A model generated the notes under the pieces. It searched no databases. It worked only from the letters and a program-made list of their open reading frames with translations, and was not told the DNA's origin. The position numbers were made by a program, and so were the translations under genes. DNA of 17,514 nt from Sulfurimonas sp. UBA6014 (lineage in GTDB: Bacteria > Campylobacterota > Campylobacteria > Campylobacterales > Sulfurimonadaceae). The stretch lies in contig DJAA01000066.1 of assembly GCA_002428085.1 (NCBI GenBank), forward strand, positions 426 through 17,939. The letters run 5' to 3'. This document shows positions 1 through 6,924 of this stretch, one piece after another. The number at the start of each line of letters is the position of its first letter. The stretch's first letter is position 1.

Positions 1-248
1 TCACTATTTCTATGAAATTTTTTCTTTATAAGGGTTTTTATTTTTGAAATTTCATCAAAATAGTCATACGCAGTTCTGTGGTCAAGGTAGTTTTTCTCTT
101 TTTGTATTGCTATGTCTATATCGCTATAAACTCCGGCTTCATCCCTTGCGAAACTCCCAAAGAGTGCGAGTGTTACAATGCCATCATTCACAAGTTCTGC
201 TTTGATCTCTTGCAAAAAAGTAATGATATTTGACTTGCTGACTCTCAT
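1..248 (-). CDS. MNT-type nucleotidyltransferase, N-terminal part (runs off left edge)
   Basis: The reading frame opens at ATG 248 and stays open for 82 codons to the window edge, so the C-terminus is missing. Residues about 29-43 read GSFARDEAGVYSDID, which is the GS-x10-DxD signature of minimal nucleotidyltransferases (MNT/MntA). In that family these residues bind nucleotide and two metal ions. Family members are usually about 100 residues long and often pair with a HEPN (DUF86) toxin, which the antitoxin AMPylates. No partner is visible here, so it would have to lie beyond position 1. The start is 20 nt after the glyQ stop, with a weak AAGAG ribosome site, so it is probably read through from glyQ. 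The fold is clear; the antitoxin role is inference. Confidence 0.8.
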   Translation of the reverse strand, partial: MRVSKSNIITFLQEIKAELVNDGIVTLALFGSFARDEAGVYSDIDIAIQKEKNYLDHRTAYDYFDEISKIKTLIKKKFHRNS

Positions 249-268
249 TTTTTCTCTTTTTTTGTTTT

Positions 269-1153
269 TTACGCTTTTACTCTCGCTAACCTATCTGCTT
301 CTTGCGATTTATAAAGCTCTGCACACCCTTTTGAGAGTTCACGGATTTTTAGGATGTAGTTTTGTCTCTCTGTTTGGCTGATTGCTTTTCTTGCGTCTAG
401 GACATTAAATGTACTGGCTGCAGACATACATAAGTCGTAGGCAGGAAGCGGCAAGCCTGCTTCGATAGTGCGTAAACATTCATTGCTTTTTGCGTTAAAT
501 TCTGCGAAGAGCATCGCTGTGTCGGCTACTTCAAAGTTGTATTTTGAAAACTCTATTTCAGCCTCTTTGTGGACGTCGCGGTAGAGTGTTTTATTGCCGT
601 TTTTGTCTTCATTCCAAACGATGTCAAAAACTGTATTCACACCTTGCAAATACATCGCAAGTCGCTCTGTTCCGTAAGTAATCTCAACGGCAACAGGGTT
701 ACACTCAATCCCTCCGACTTGTTGAAAGTAGGTAAATTGTGTCACTTCCATTCCGTTGAGCCAAACTTCCCAGCCGAGTCCCCATGCGCCCAAAGTTGGA
801 GATTCCCAGTTGTCCTCGACAAAACGGATGTCATGTTGTGAGACATCAAGTCCCAAATACTCTAAGGATTTTAGGTACAGTTCTTGAATGTTGTCTGGTG
901 AAGGTTTGATGAGCGCTTGAAACTGATAATAACTTCCAAGTCTATTTGGATTTTCCCCATAGCGCCCATCAGTCGGACGGCGTGAGGGTGCCACATAAGC
1001 AACCGACCACGGAGTTGAGTCAAGGGAGCGAAGAAAAGTGGCAGGGTGAAAAGTTCCCGCTCCCGCTGGAATGTCGTAAGGCTGGACAATATTGCACCCC
1101 TCCCTCATCCAAAATTCTTGTAGTTTTAGTAGCATGGAGCTAAAGGTTATCAT
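269..1153 (-). CDS. glyQ: Glycyl-tRNA synthetase alpha subunit
   Basis: This is the catalytic alpha chain of the bacterial alpha2beta2 glycyl-tRNA synthetase, which activates glycine with ATP and charges tRNA-Gly in the cytoplasm. The 294-residue length is normal for GlyQ. Conserved blocks include QPYDIPAGAGTFHPATFLRS near residue 24, APSRRPTDGRYGENPNR near 55, and RFVEDNWESPTLGAWGLGWE near 110 with the EVTQFTYFQQ segment after it. The start has a GAGGT ribosome site 9 nt upstream. The beta subunit (glyS) is not in the window, so the two subunits are encoded apart here, as is common in Campylobacterota. A TATAAT box 27 nt upstream suggests its own promoter, although it also sits 48 nt behind the membrane-protein gene. 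Identification is secure. Confidence 0.97.
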   Translation of the reverse strand: MITFSSMLLKLQEFWMREGCNIVQPYDIPAGAGTFHPATFLRSLDSTPWSVAYVAPSRRPTDGRYGENPNRLGSYYQFQALIKPSPDNIQELYLKSLEYLGLDVSQHDIRFVEDNWESPTLGAWGLGWEVWLNGMEVTQFTYFQQVGGIECNPVAVEITYGTERLAMYLQGVNTVFDIVWNEDKNGNKTLYRDVHKEAEIEFSKYNFEVADTAMLFAEFNAKSNECLRTIEAGLPLPAYDLCMSAASTFNVLDARKAISQTERQNYILKIRELSKGCAELYKSQEADRLARVKA

Positions 1154-1179
1154 GTCTTACCTCATTAATAAATTGCGAA

Positions 1180-1185
1180 ATTATA
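1180..1185 (-). promoter_or_regulatory. glyQ: Candidate -10 box for glyQ
   Basis: The minus strand reads TATAAT here, 27 nt before the glyQ ATG and inside the 48-nt gap after the outer-membrane protein gene. No convincing -35 is present, which is usual for sigma-70 promoters in Campylobacterota. The predicted leader would be about 20 nt and would contain the GAGGT ribosome site. Confidence 0.45.
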
Positions 1186-1201
1186 GCTTAGATGAGGATG
1201 C

Positions 1202-1990
1202 CTAGAACTTAAATGCAAGCCCTAACTTGAGATATTGATTCTTAGCGGTGCTGTCTGGTTCGATGTATCCGTTGAGCATATTGGATTTTTTTATCGTCTG
1301 TTCTTGATAAATATACTCAAAAAGTAAACTTAAACTGTTGTTGTATTTGTATTCTACAGGGAGAGTGATTTCTATGATGTCCGCTGCACCAAGTTTAAAC
1401 TCCCCTAGTGTAGGCTCTTGCATAAGAGGGTAAATACCATATTGGTACTCAAAACCCAACCCAATATTCACTCCCTTATCAAGTGCAAATTTTGCCCCAA
1501 CCATTGGTCTTAAAGAGAACCATTTATACTCTTCAATTTGCGAAATCGATAATTCTCGTCTCCACAAACGGTATCCGATTCCAAGTCCATATTGAAACTC
1601 AACGACTCTGTCCATTTTATAGTGTTGAGCATAATTTAAATCAACATCCATAATAGAATGTTTATTTTTATCGACAATCGTGCCAATTGGATCACCACTT
1701 CCTATAAGGGAACCTCGATAAGTAGTCTTCCCCCTAAGCATCATGAGGTTTGCATTGATTGCCGCATAGGAGGAACTATTTTTTGCAAACAAATAAGAAA
1801 TTCCAGCATCAAATCCTATCATTTCACTCAACTCAGACTCTTCGCTGTCTAAGGGAAGACCTTCGTAATACTCCATATAGTTCATATCCATTGCTACAAA
1901 TGAGGCACGCGTGATAAAGCTTGAACTGCTAGCATGAGCATTCAATGAGACAAAATATACGCCTATAAAAATCCAAACTATGTGTTTCAT
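1202..1990 (-). CDS. Predicted outer-membrane beta-barrel protein of unknown function
   Basis: I do not recognise a specific family. From ATG 1990 the protein is 262 residues long. It opens with a lysine, a hydrophobic stretch and an AHA motif followed by SSSS, a standard signal peptide cleaved after about residue 20. The rest alternates polar and aromatic/hydrophobic residues, as in transmembrane beta strands, and the chain ends LGLAFKF with a terminal phenylalanine, the usual signal for BAM-mediated barrel insertion. The frame extends upstream to 2044, but that start would overlap the previous gene and put 18 charged residues before the signal peptide; ATG 1990 has GGGAAG just upstream. There are no cysteines suggesting a redox role. 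It lies between a DUF89 gene and glyQ; the context does not reveal a function. Confidence 0.75.
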   Translation of the reverse strand: MKHIVWIFIGVYFVSLNAHASSSSFITRASFVAMDMNYMEYYEGLPLDSEESELSEMIGFDAGISYLFAKNSSSYAAINANLMMLRGKTTYRGSLIGSGDPIGTIVDKNKHSIMDVDLNYAQHYKMDRVVEFQYGLGIGYRLWRRELSISQIEEYKWFSLRPMVGAKFALDKGVNIGLGFEYQYGIYPLMQEPTLGEFKLGAADIIEITLPVEYKYNNSLSLLFEYIYQEQTIKKSNMLNGYIEPDSTAKNQYLKLGLAFKF

Positions 1991-2015
1991 TTTCTTCCCA
2001 AATGGCTCAAAATGT

Positions 2016-2873
2016 TTAAACAATCTTACAGATGATATCACCAATTTCTTTACCTAAAGAAGTTGCAACGACACTACACTTTACTTTGAGTAAAAAACAG
2101 ATATTTTTTCGGTGCGAGGGGGTAAGACATTCGTAGTTTCCCATCCCTTTTGAAATAACCAAATCGGCATTATCAAAGAGCTCTTTTGCATGAGAATTTG
2201 CTCTGTTATATGTAAAACCAGGCGTATTTACTCCGCTATCAACAAGGGTACAAAGCTTGTCAAAACCTGCACTAAGCGCCTCTTTCATAGTTACATCGTT
2301 GATAATCGGGGCGCCTCTGACCATATAGAAAAATGTAGCTTGTGGAAATAAATCTTGAAGCGTTTCTATAAACATAAAATCAAAAAGATGCTCTCCAACA
2401 TTATCACCCAAAACCACAACACTTTTAGCATGGCAAAGCTCATTTTGCAAAATTTTTAGGTCATCATGCGCAAAAGGTGTATGAAAGATTTTCTCAAGCT
2501 CTTCTTCTAAGTCAAACGCAACTGCTGCTGCTAAATCTATCACATTGCCTGCAACGGCGATTTTTGTAGCAGTGAGTAATTTCTCTTGAGAGAGGAGGAT
2601 TTTATTTTTTAAAAACGGAACAAAAGAGAGCGCTTTTTGCGTTGAGAGCGCTTTAACCTCATCGTACAAATCACTCTTGTTGGCTACAAAAGCCATTTTT
2701 GCATACACATCAGCGGCAATTTCAGGGGGAGTGTTGGAAAAAGAGAACTCTTTACTCATCTTCTCAACCGTAGAAGTGAGCTCTTGCGAGAGGAAAGCAG
2801 AGGCGTTTATGGCATCTGCAACTCTCTTACTTTGGTTGATTATGCATCCAACACAGGCTTCATCAATCTTCAT
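2016..2873 (-). CDS. DUF89 / ARMT1-like damage-control phosphatase family protein
   Basis: The 285-residue product matches the DUF89 fold (PF01937), stand-alone prokaryotic type. Visible marks are an N-terminal CVGC pair (residues 7 and 10), GDNVGEHLFD near 156-165, RGAPIINDVT near 186-195, and SKGMGNYE near 241-248. In the family the Asp/Asn residues of the DN and ND motifs hold a divalent metal and the enzymes remove phosphate from sugar phosphates or damaged phospho-metabolites. The substrate of this member is unknown. It begins 8 nt after the stop of the coiled-coil gene with no strong ribosome site, so it is probably translationally coupled. Its place two genes after purE hints at a house-cleaning role for phosphorylated sugars or nucleotides, which is inference only. 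Confidence 0.82.
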   Translation of the reverse strand: MKIDEACVGCIINQSKRVADAINASAFLSQELTSTVEKMSKEFSFSNTPPEIAADVYAKMAFVANKSDLYDEVKALSTQKALSFVPFLKNKILLSQEKLLTATKIAVAGNVIDLAAAVAFDLEEELEKIFHTPFAHDDLKILQNELCHAKSVVVLGDNVGEHLFDFMFIETLQDLFPQATFFYMVRGAPIINDVTMKEALSAGFDKLCTLVDSGVNTPGFTYNRANSHAKELFDNADLVISKGMGNYECLTPSHRKNICFLLKVKCSVVATSLGKEIGDIICKIV

Positions 2874-2881
2874 CCGCGGAC

Positions 2882-3355
2882 TTAACTAACCGAATGTTCT
2901 TCGATAGCTTTGTTCCACATAAGTTTATATTTTCTTCGCATAAACTCAACATCTTGTTGTGAGAGTTTGAGCTGCTCAGTGAGCGTCGCTATGGTTTTTC
3001 TATCTTCATCGTATAACTCTTGCAAAGAGGATAACGCCTCACGCAAAAAGGTATTTTCGACCTTCACAGCTGTAAGGGTCTCGTCTTTGGCATCAAGTAC
3101 TTTTTCATGAAGATTGATGATAGTGCCTATCGTTTTTTCAATAAACGCAGGCTGCACCATCGTCGCTTGGATGTTATACTCTGAGAGTGCTTTAAGCTGA
3201 ACAGGGACGACCTCAGTAGCGCCGCGCGAGGGGTCTATATATCGAACACCCTCTTCAAATTTTATGGTGAGTTTGCCTCTTTGTATCAAGTTTTCAACGG
3301 AAGACAAATCTAAACCTGTCAAATTCATATACTCTTCATCGCGCATCCACTGCAT
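2882..3355 (-). CDS. Small putative DNA-binding / coiled-coil protein (possibly DUF3972)
   Basis: From ATG 3355 this is a 157-residue protein. Residues about 5-50 look like a winged or MerR-like helix-turn-helix: DEEYMNLTGLDLSSVENLI, then a basic turn and a short RYIDPSRG strand. Residues about 80-150 are highly charged with heptad-like leucines and should form a long coiled coil. No membrane segment or signal peptide is present. ATG 3355 is chosen because GAGGAGAAGG lies directly upstream; the longer frame to 3403 would overlap purE. The layout resembles a family I recall as DUF3972, seen mainly in Campylobacterota, but I am not certain of that name. It could be a regulator or a scaffold. 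Its position between purE and the DUF89 gene gives no clear functional clue. Confidence 0.72.
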   Translation of the reverse strand: MQWMRDEEYMNLTGLDLSSVENLIQRGKLTIKFEEGVRYIDPSRGATEVVPVQLKALSEYNIQATMVQPAFIEKTIGTIINLHEKVLDAKDETLTAVKVENTFLREALSSLQELYDEDRKTIATLTEQLKLSQQDVEFMRRKYKLMWNKAIEEHSVS

Positions 3356-3380
3356 TTCCTTCTCCTCAAATAGGCTTTGG

Positions 3381-3881
3381 CTATAATTTAATGATGGTCT
3401 CAATCTCTAAAGAATCCATCTCAACTTTCTTCGCTTTTGAGATACGGTCTTCTTTAAGCTTGACTGCCAACTCTTCATTATTGAGTGCCAACATTTGCAT
3501 TGCGAGATACGCTGCATTGATGGCTCCTGCTTTTCCTATTGCCACTGTAGCAACTGGCATTCCAGCAGGCATTTGCACCGTTGAGAGGAGTGCATCTATT
3601 CCGTTAAGAGCAGAGGCACTCATGGGAACACCGATGATAGGCTTGATGGTTTTAGATGAGAGTACACCTGCTAAATGCGCTGCCATTCCTGCGGCTGCTA
3701 TAAAAACTTGAGCACCTTTTGCCTCAGCTTGAATGATATAATCTTTCGTTCTCTCAGGGGAACGGTGTGCAGAAGAAATTATCATTTCATACTGAATACC
3801 AAACGCTTCAAGCGTGTCTGAACAAGCTTTCATGACCTCATAGTCACTTTTGCTCCCTATAATAATCGACACAAATTTCAT
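3381..3881 (-). CDS. purE: N5-carboxyaminoimidazole ribonucleotide mutase (PurE class I)
   Basis: PurE moves the carboxyl group of N5-CAIR to C4 to give CAIR in de novo purine synthesis, in the cytoplasm, usually as an octamer. The 166-residue product has the class I signatures: GSKSD near the start (phosphate binding), SAHRSPERT with the catalytic histidine region, AAGMAAHLAGV, and QMPAGMPVATVAIG. The annotated frame could open at a TTG at 3896, but that TTG is part of the TTGAGG ribosome site, so ATG 3881 is the better start. The partner PurK is not in the window. It lies 29 nt after the U32 gene and 25 nt before the coiled-coil gene, in the same orientation. Identification is secure. Confidence 0.97.
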   Translation of the reverse strand: MKFVSIIIGSKSDYEVMKACSDTLEAFGIQYEMIISSAHRSPERTKDYIIQAEAKGAQVFIAAAGMAAHLAGVLSSKTIKPIIGVPMSASALNGIDALLSTVQMPAGMPVATVAIGKAGAINAAYLAMQMLALNNEELAVKLKEDRISKAKKVEMDSLEIETIIKL

Positions 3882-3910
3882 CTTTTTTTTCCTCAATTTT
3901 ATTTTAAAAA

Positions 3911-5215
3911 TTATACATTAATTTGATGTATTTGGGCATGTTGCATCCCTTCATTGGAAGGTATTCTAAAAAAAGTATACGGTGGGAAAATAGTTGGCAA
4001 AACTATAGGATTTACATTTCCACTATGAACCTCATCCCAAACTTTTCCTTTTTGTGAGAGAAGCTGTTTAAACTTGAGGTATATTCTCCCCTCTCTCTCA
4101 TACGTTAAACCTATCTCATTGTCGACTAGTTCGATGTGAGCGCCCAGTGGAGCAACAACTTCAAGCTCATCATTTGGTAGTGTTTTATATTTGCACACAT
4201 AATATTTCCCATCCTCAAGAGCCACACCACTTACTTGATGCGTCCCAAGCTGCATAGAAAAATCCAAACTCTGCGTGTCATGTTTTTCAAAAGGGCGAGA
4301 AATCAAATACGCATCCGTATAACCACGATTTTGAAGTGACTGGAGTTCATACTGATATTTTTGGCTCTCAAATTTTCCACCGTAATAGTCATCTATCGCC
4401 ATTCGATACGCTTTTGCAGTTGTAGCTGCATAGTAGGCTGTTTTTGTGCGCCCTTCTACTTTTATGGAATCAACTGCTCCACTATCGAGTATCTCTTGGA
4501 CATGTGAGGCTAGATTTAAATCTTTTGAGTTCATGATATAGGTGCCGACTCCCTCATCCTCTTCAAGCCTAAAAAGAGTTCCCGTCTCAGGATTTGCCGC
4601 ATATATTTCATAAGGAAATCTGCAGTCATTTGCACAGCTTCCACGGTTTGGAACCCGTCCGCTTTGAAGGGTTGAGATAAGACATCTTCCACTGTAAGCA
4701 AAGCACATAGAGCCATGAACAAAAACTTCTAGCTCTAAGTTGGGAAGTTCTTTTTTTATCTCTTTGAGGTCTTTGAGTGAAATTTCCCTTGCCGTAATAA
4801 TACGAGTCGCTCCCATATCAGCATAAATTTGCGCATCTAAAACATTCATGACATTGGCTTGTGTGGAGAGGTGTAGTGGCATATTTGGCGCCAAGTCATG
4901 ACATAATTTTAAAACACCTGGAGTTGCTACGATAAAAGCATCGGGACCCAGTTCATTCATGGCGACAATATGTTTTTTCAGCAGACTCAGCTGGGAGTTA
5001 AAAGGAAATCCGTTGATGGTCGCATAGACCTTTTTACCACGCGCATGAGCGTACGCTATCCCCTCTTGGAACTCCTCCATACTAAACTCTTTACCGCTTC
5101 TTATGCGAAGCGAGAAGTGGCTCACTCCGCCATATACGGCATCAGCTCCAAAATCTATAGCAATTTTTAATTTTTCTAAGGTTCCTGCAGGGGAAAGAAG
5201 TTCTACTTTTTTCAT
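3911..5215 (-). CDS. trhP: Peptidase-U32-family protein, probable tRNA hydroxylation protein TrhP
   Basis: The 434-residue protein opens with KKVELLSPAGTLEKLK and contains the U32 signature at residues about 163-181 (EVFVHGSMCFAYSGRCLIS), followed by GSCANDC. These give four cysteines at 171, 178, 194 and 198, which in the YegQ/TrhP branch are thought to hold an iron-sulfur cluster. TrhP makes 5-hydroxyuridine at the wobble base of tRNA in E. coli together with prephenate-derived cofactors. Older annotations call relatives collagenase or protease PrtC, which is probably misleading. The length (E. coli about 450) and a C-terminal beta-rich domain after residue 330 fit. Next to cheZ, as for the Helicobacter pylori pair HP0169/HP0170. 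Family certain; exact tRNA role inferred, since paralogous U32 types (RlhA, UbiU/V) exist. Confidence 0.85.
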   Translation of the reverse strand: MKKVELLSPAGTLEKLKIAIDFGADAVYGGVSHFSLRIRSGKEFSMEEFQEGIAYAHARGKKVYATINGFPFNSQLSLLKKHIVAMNELGPDAFIVATPGVLKLCHDLAPNMPLHLSTQANVMNVLDAQIYADMGATRIITAREISLKDLKEIKKELPNLELEVFVHGSMCFAYSGRCLISTLQSGRVPNRGSCANDCRFPYEIYAANPETGTLFRLEEDEGVGTYIMNSKDLNLASHVQEILDSGAVDSIKVEGRTKTAYYAATTAKAYRMAIDDYYGGKFESQKYQYELQSLQNRGYTDAYLISRPFEKHDTQSLDFSMQLGTHQVSGVALEDGKYYVCKYKTLPNDELEVVAPLGAHIELVDNEIGLTYEREGRIYLKFKQLLSQKGKVWDEVHSGNVNPIVLPTIFPPYTFFRIPSNEGMQHAQIHQINV

Positions 5216-5233
5216 GTGTAATCTCGTTTGAAG

Positions 5234-5258
5234 GCTTTAAGTGAAAATCACTTAAAGC
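5234..5258. terminator. Perfect 11-bp hairpin between cheZ and the U32 gene
   Basis: GCTTTAAGTGA at 5234-5244 and its exact complement at 5248-5258 flank a 3-nt loop. The hairpin ends 18 nt before the U32 start and lies 57 nt after the cheZ stop. On the transcribed minus strand it is not followed by a run of T, so it is not a standard intrinsic terminator. It may be a weak or processed terminator for cheZ, a stabilising 5' leader hairpin for the U32 mRNA, or an operator. Confidence 0.45.
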
Positions 5259-5277
5259 GAAATTTTATTGGAATTTT

Positions 5278-5294
5278 AGCCAAAGGAGTTGGCT
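5278..5294. other. Short 6-bp hairpin downstream of cheZ
   Basis: AGCCAA and TTGGCT flank a 5-nt loop, 21 nt after the cheZ stop codon. Together with the stronger hairpin at 5234-5258 it makes two stem-loops in a 100-nt gap. On the minus strand AAAATT follows, not a T tract, and that AT stretch could instead serve as a -10 element (TAAAAT) for the U32 gene. Confidence 0.3.
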
Positions 5295-5315
5295 TTGTGG
5301 AGTAAAAGATTACAA

Positions 5316-6023
5316 TTATTGTCCAAACTGAGCCAAAAGTGCCTCAATCTCATCAACAGACGCAGTATCATTATGTGTATCGCCAACAATATGTGTCGCA
5401 GAAGCAACACGTTTGCTATCATCGATTCTCCCCTCAAAAAGGGTATTCATATACCTAGAGAGTGCGCGCATGACGTTGATAACACGCTCTATTTTTTGAC
5501 GGTGTATATCTTGGTATTGCATGATGTCCATTATATTCATAATAGAATCGCCACTACTTTGAAGTGTTTCTACTGTAATATTTGCATCTTCAAGCGCTTC
5601 TTCATTTTGGGTAAGAGAGCTTGCAAACGCATGAACATCAGGAAACTTTTTACTTAAAGTAGTAAAGAGTGCAATATTAGCATTTAAAACTTCTATGACT
5701 TTTTGAAGATTTTCCTCTTTTTCCATAAGCTCGCTACTAATACCTTCGATAATATCAAAGATTTGACTTGCTTTTTCTTCACTCTCTTTTGTTACATCAT
5801 CAAGCTGATGTACCATTTTGTTCTCATCAGTCGCAGGAAGAGGCCAGTGATGAGCAGTAGATTCATTGTATCCAGCAGGGACACTATCATCTACAAACTC
5901 TTCTTCCACCTCTTCATCTAACGAATCTTCTTCTAAATCTTGAGAAACTTTCTCTGAGACTTCCTCATCTTCAAATCCATCAAGATCGCCATTCATTAAC
6001 GCATCTAATTCTTCTTGAGTCAT
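5316..6023 (-). CDS. cheZ: CheY-P phosphatase CheZ, Helicobacter/Campylobacter type
   Basis: CheZ dephosphorylates CheY-P and so ends the chemotaxis signal to the flagellar motor. The 235-residue protein has an acidic, low-complexity N-terminal part (residues 15-70), a long helical part (70-200) and a short tail. The catalytic helix contains MQYQDIHRQKIERV; D172 and Q176 match the D-x3-Q pair (D143/Q147) of E. coli CheZ. The last residues, VDEIEALLAQFGQ, resemble the CheY-binding C-terminal peptide. The first residues, TQEELDALMNGD, resemble the CheY-binding end of FliM. ATG 6023 is chosen for its GGAG site; the frame continues to 6068 but that part looks like leader. It sits next to a U32 gene as in H. 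pylori (HP0170 beside HP0169). It diverges from hisJ with only 79 nt between starts. Confidence 0.88.
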   Translation of the reverse strand: MTQEELDALMNGDLDGFEDEEVSEKVSQDLEEDSLDEEVEEEFVDDSVPAGYNESTAHHWPLPATDENKMVHQLDDVTKESEEKASQIFDIIEGISSELMEKEENLQKVIEVLNANIALFTTLSKKFPDVHAFASSLTQNEEALEDANITVETLQSSGDSIMNIMDIMQYQDIHRQKIERVINVMRALSRYMNTLFEGRIDDSKRVASATHIVGDTHNDTASVDEIEALLAQFGQ

Positions 6024-6068
6024 AAAAACATCTCCACACTTTAAACAAGGTAATTTATTATTTGCCAC

Positions 6069-6074
6069 TATAAT
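6069..6074 (+). promoter_or_regulatory. hisJ: Candidate -10 box for hisJ in the cheZ/hisJ divergent region
   Basis: TATAAT lies 28 nt before the hisJ ATG, preceded by a T/A-rich stretch without a clear -35. On the opposite strand TATGAT (complement of 6075-6080) could serve cheZ, so the 79-nt gap probably carries overlapping divergent promoters. Confidence 0.45.
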
Positions 6075-6102
6075 ATCATAAATAAATTTAAACGAGATAA
6101 CT

Positions 6103-6882
6103 ATGATAGTAGATTTACATAACCATACACGACTTTGTAACCATGCTGAGGGTGAGATTTTTGAGTATGTGCAAAAGGCTTTGGAGTCGGGAACACGTTA
6201 TTTTGGTTTTTCAGACCACGCTCCCATGGTGTTTGACCCAAATTATCGTATGCATTTTGATGAGATGCAAAAATACGAGCAAGATATTTTAGAAATCAAA
6301 GAGCAATACAAAGGCAAAATCGAGATACTTTTAGGTTATGAAGTTGATTATCTTGAGGGCTATATGGATAAGAGGGTTTTATGTGCAAAAGTTGATTATC
6401 TCATCGGCTCTGTCCATTTTATCGATGAATGGGGCTTTGACAATCCAGAATTTATCGGACGCTATAAGAGCGAAAATATAGATGAAATTTGGCAAAAATA
6501 TTTTGATGCCATCGAAAAAATGGCACAAAGTGGGCATTTTGATATAGTTGGGCATTTTGATTTGATAAAAGTGTTTAAATTTCTCCCAAAAAAAAGCATT
6601 TTGAGTATCGCTCAAAATGCCCTTCTTGCGATAAAAAAAGCAGACATGACTTTAGAGATAAATATGGCAGGTTTAAGAAAGCCCATTCATGAGCCCTACC
6701 CCTCTTTAGAGATTTTGCAAGAAGCTTACAAACTTCAAATCCCCATCACTTTTGGATCCGATGCACACAAACCAGAACAAGTGAGTTTGTATGCCAAAGA
6801 GGTCTCAGAGATGGCAAAAAAAGTTGGGTATACAGAGTGTGCTATTTTTAGAAATAGAAAAAGAGAGATGATACAACTATAG
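6103..6882 (+). CDS. hisJ: Histidinol-phosphatase, PHP family (HisJ type)
   Basis: HisJ removes phosphate from L-histidinol phosphate, the penultimate step type in histidine synthesis, using a metal cluster in a PHP-domain barrel. The 259-residue product has the expected metal-binding motifs in order: DLHNHTRLCNHA (residues 4-15), FSDHAPM near 36, GYEVDYLEG near 78, GSVHF near 102, GHFDL near 150, EINMAG near 184 and GSDAHKP near 218. The start has a GAG ribosome site about 8 nt upstream. The gene stands alone on the plus strand, diverging from cheZ and converging with the globin gene. hisIE of the same pathway is about 7 kb away, so the his genes are scattered. A related PHP phosphatase with another substrate is possible but less likely. 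Confidence 0.9.
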   Translation: MIVDLHNHTRLCNHAEGEIFEYVQKALESGTRYFGFSDHAPMVFDPNYRMHFDEMQKYEQDILEIKEQYKGKIEILLGYEVDYLEGYMDKRVLCAKVDYLIGSVHFIDEWGFDNPEFIGRYKSENIDEIWQKYFDAIEKMAQSGHFDIVGHFDLIKVFKFLPKKSILSIAQNALLAIKKADMTLEINMAGLRKPIHEPYPSLEILQEAYKLQIPITFGSDAHKPEQVSLYAKEVSEMAKKVGYTECAIFRNRKREMIQL

Positions 6883-6920
6883 CGCTATTTAAAGTTTTCG
6901 TCATTTCAAATAAAGCGTAG
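6883..6920. terminator. Weak inverted repeat between convergent hisJ and globin genes
   Basis: CGCTATTT just after the hisJ stop can pair, with a two-base bulge, with AAATAAAGCG about 20 nt later. It could work as a bidirectional terminator, but the stem is imperfect and neither strand shows a strong T run. Support is weak. Confidence 0.25.
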
Positions 6921-6924
6921 CAAT

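Noticed and set aside
178..381. Plus-strand frame of 67 codons with hydrophobic content near the left edge
   Set aside because: It overlaps both the MNT start and the end of glyQ on the other strand, and its hydrophobic look comes from the complement of A-rich codons.
871..1089. Second minus-strand frame inside glyQ
   Set aside because: It lies fully within the well-conserved GlyQ coding region in another frame.
1160..1197. Inverted repeat CCTCAT/ATGAGG that could hide the glyQ ribosome site
   Set aside because: Only 6 bp with a 26-nt loop, and one arm is upstream of the likely transcript start, so it would be absent from most glyQ mRNA.
3882..3896. TTG start for purE giving five extra lysine-rich residues
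   Set aside because: The TTG is part of the TTGAGG ribosome-binding site for the ATG at 3881.
6024..6068. N-terminal extension of CheZ with a CLKC motif that could suggest a zinc site
   Set aside because: A GGAG ribosome site sits just before ATG 6023, and the extension overlaps the divergent promoter region.
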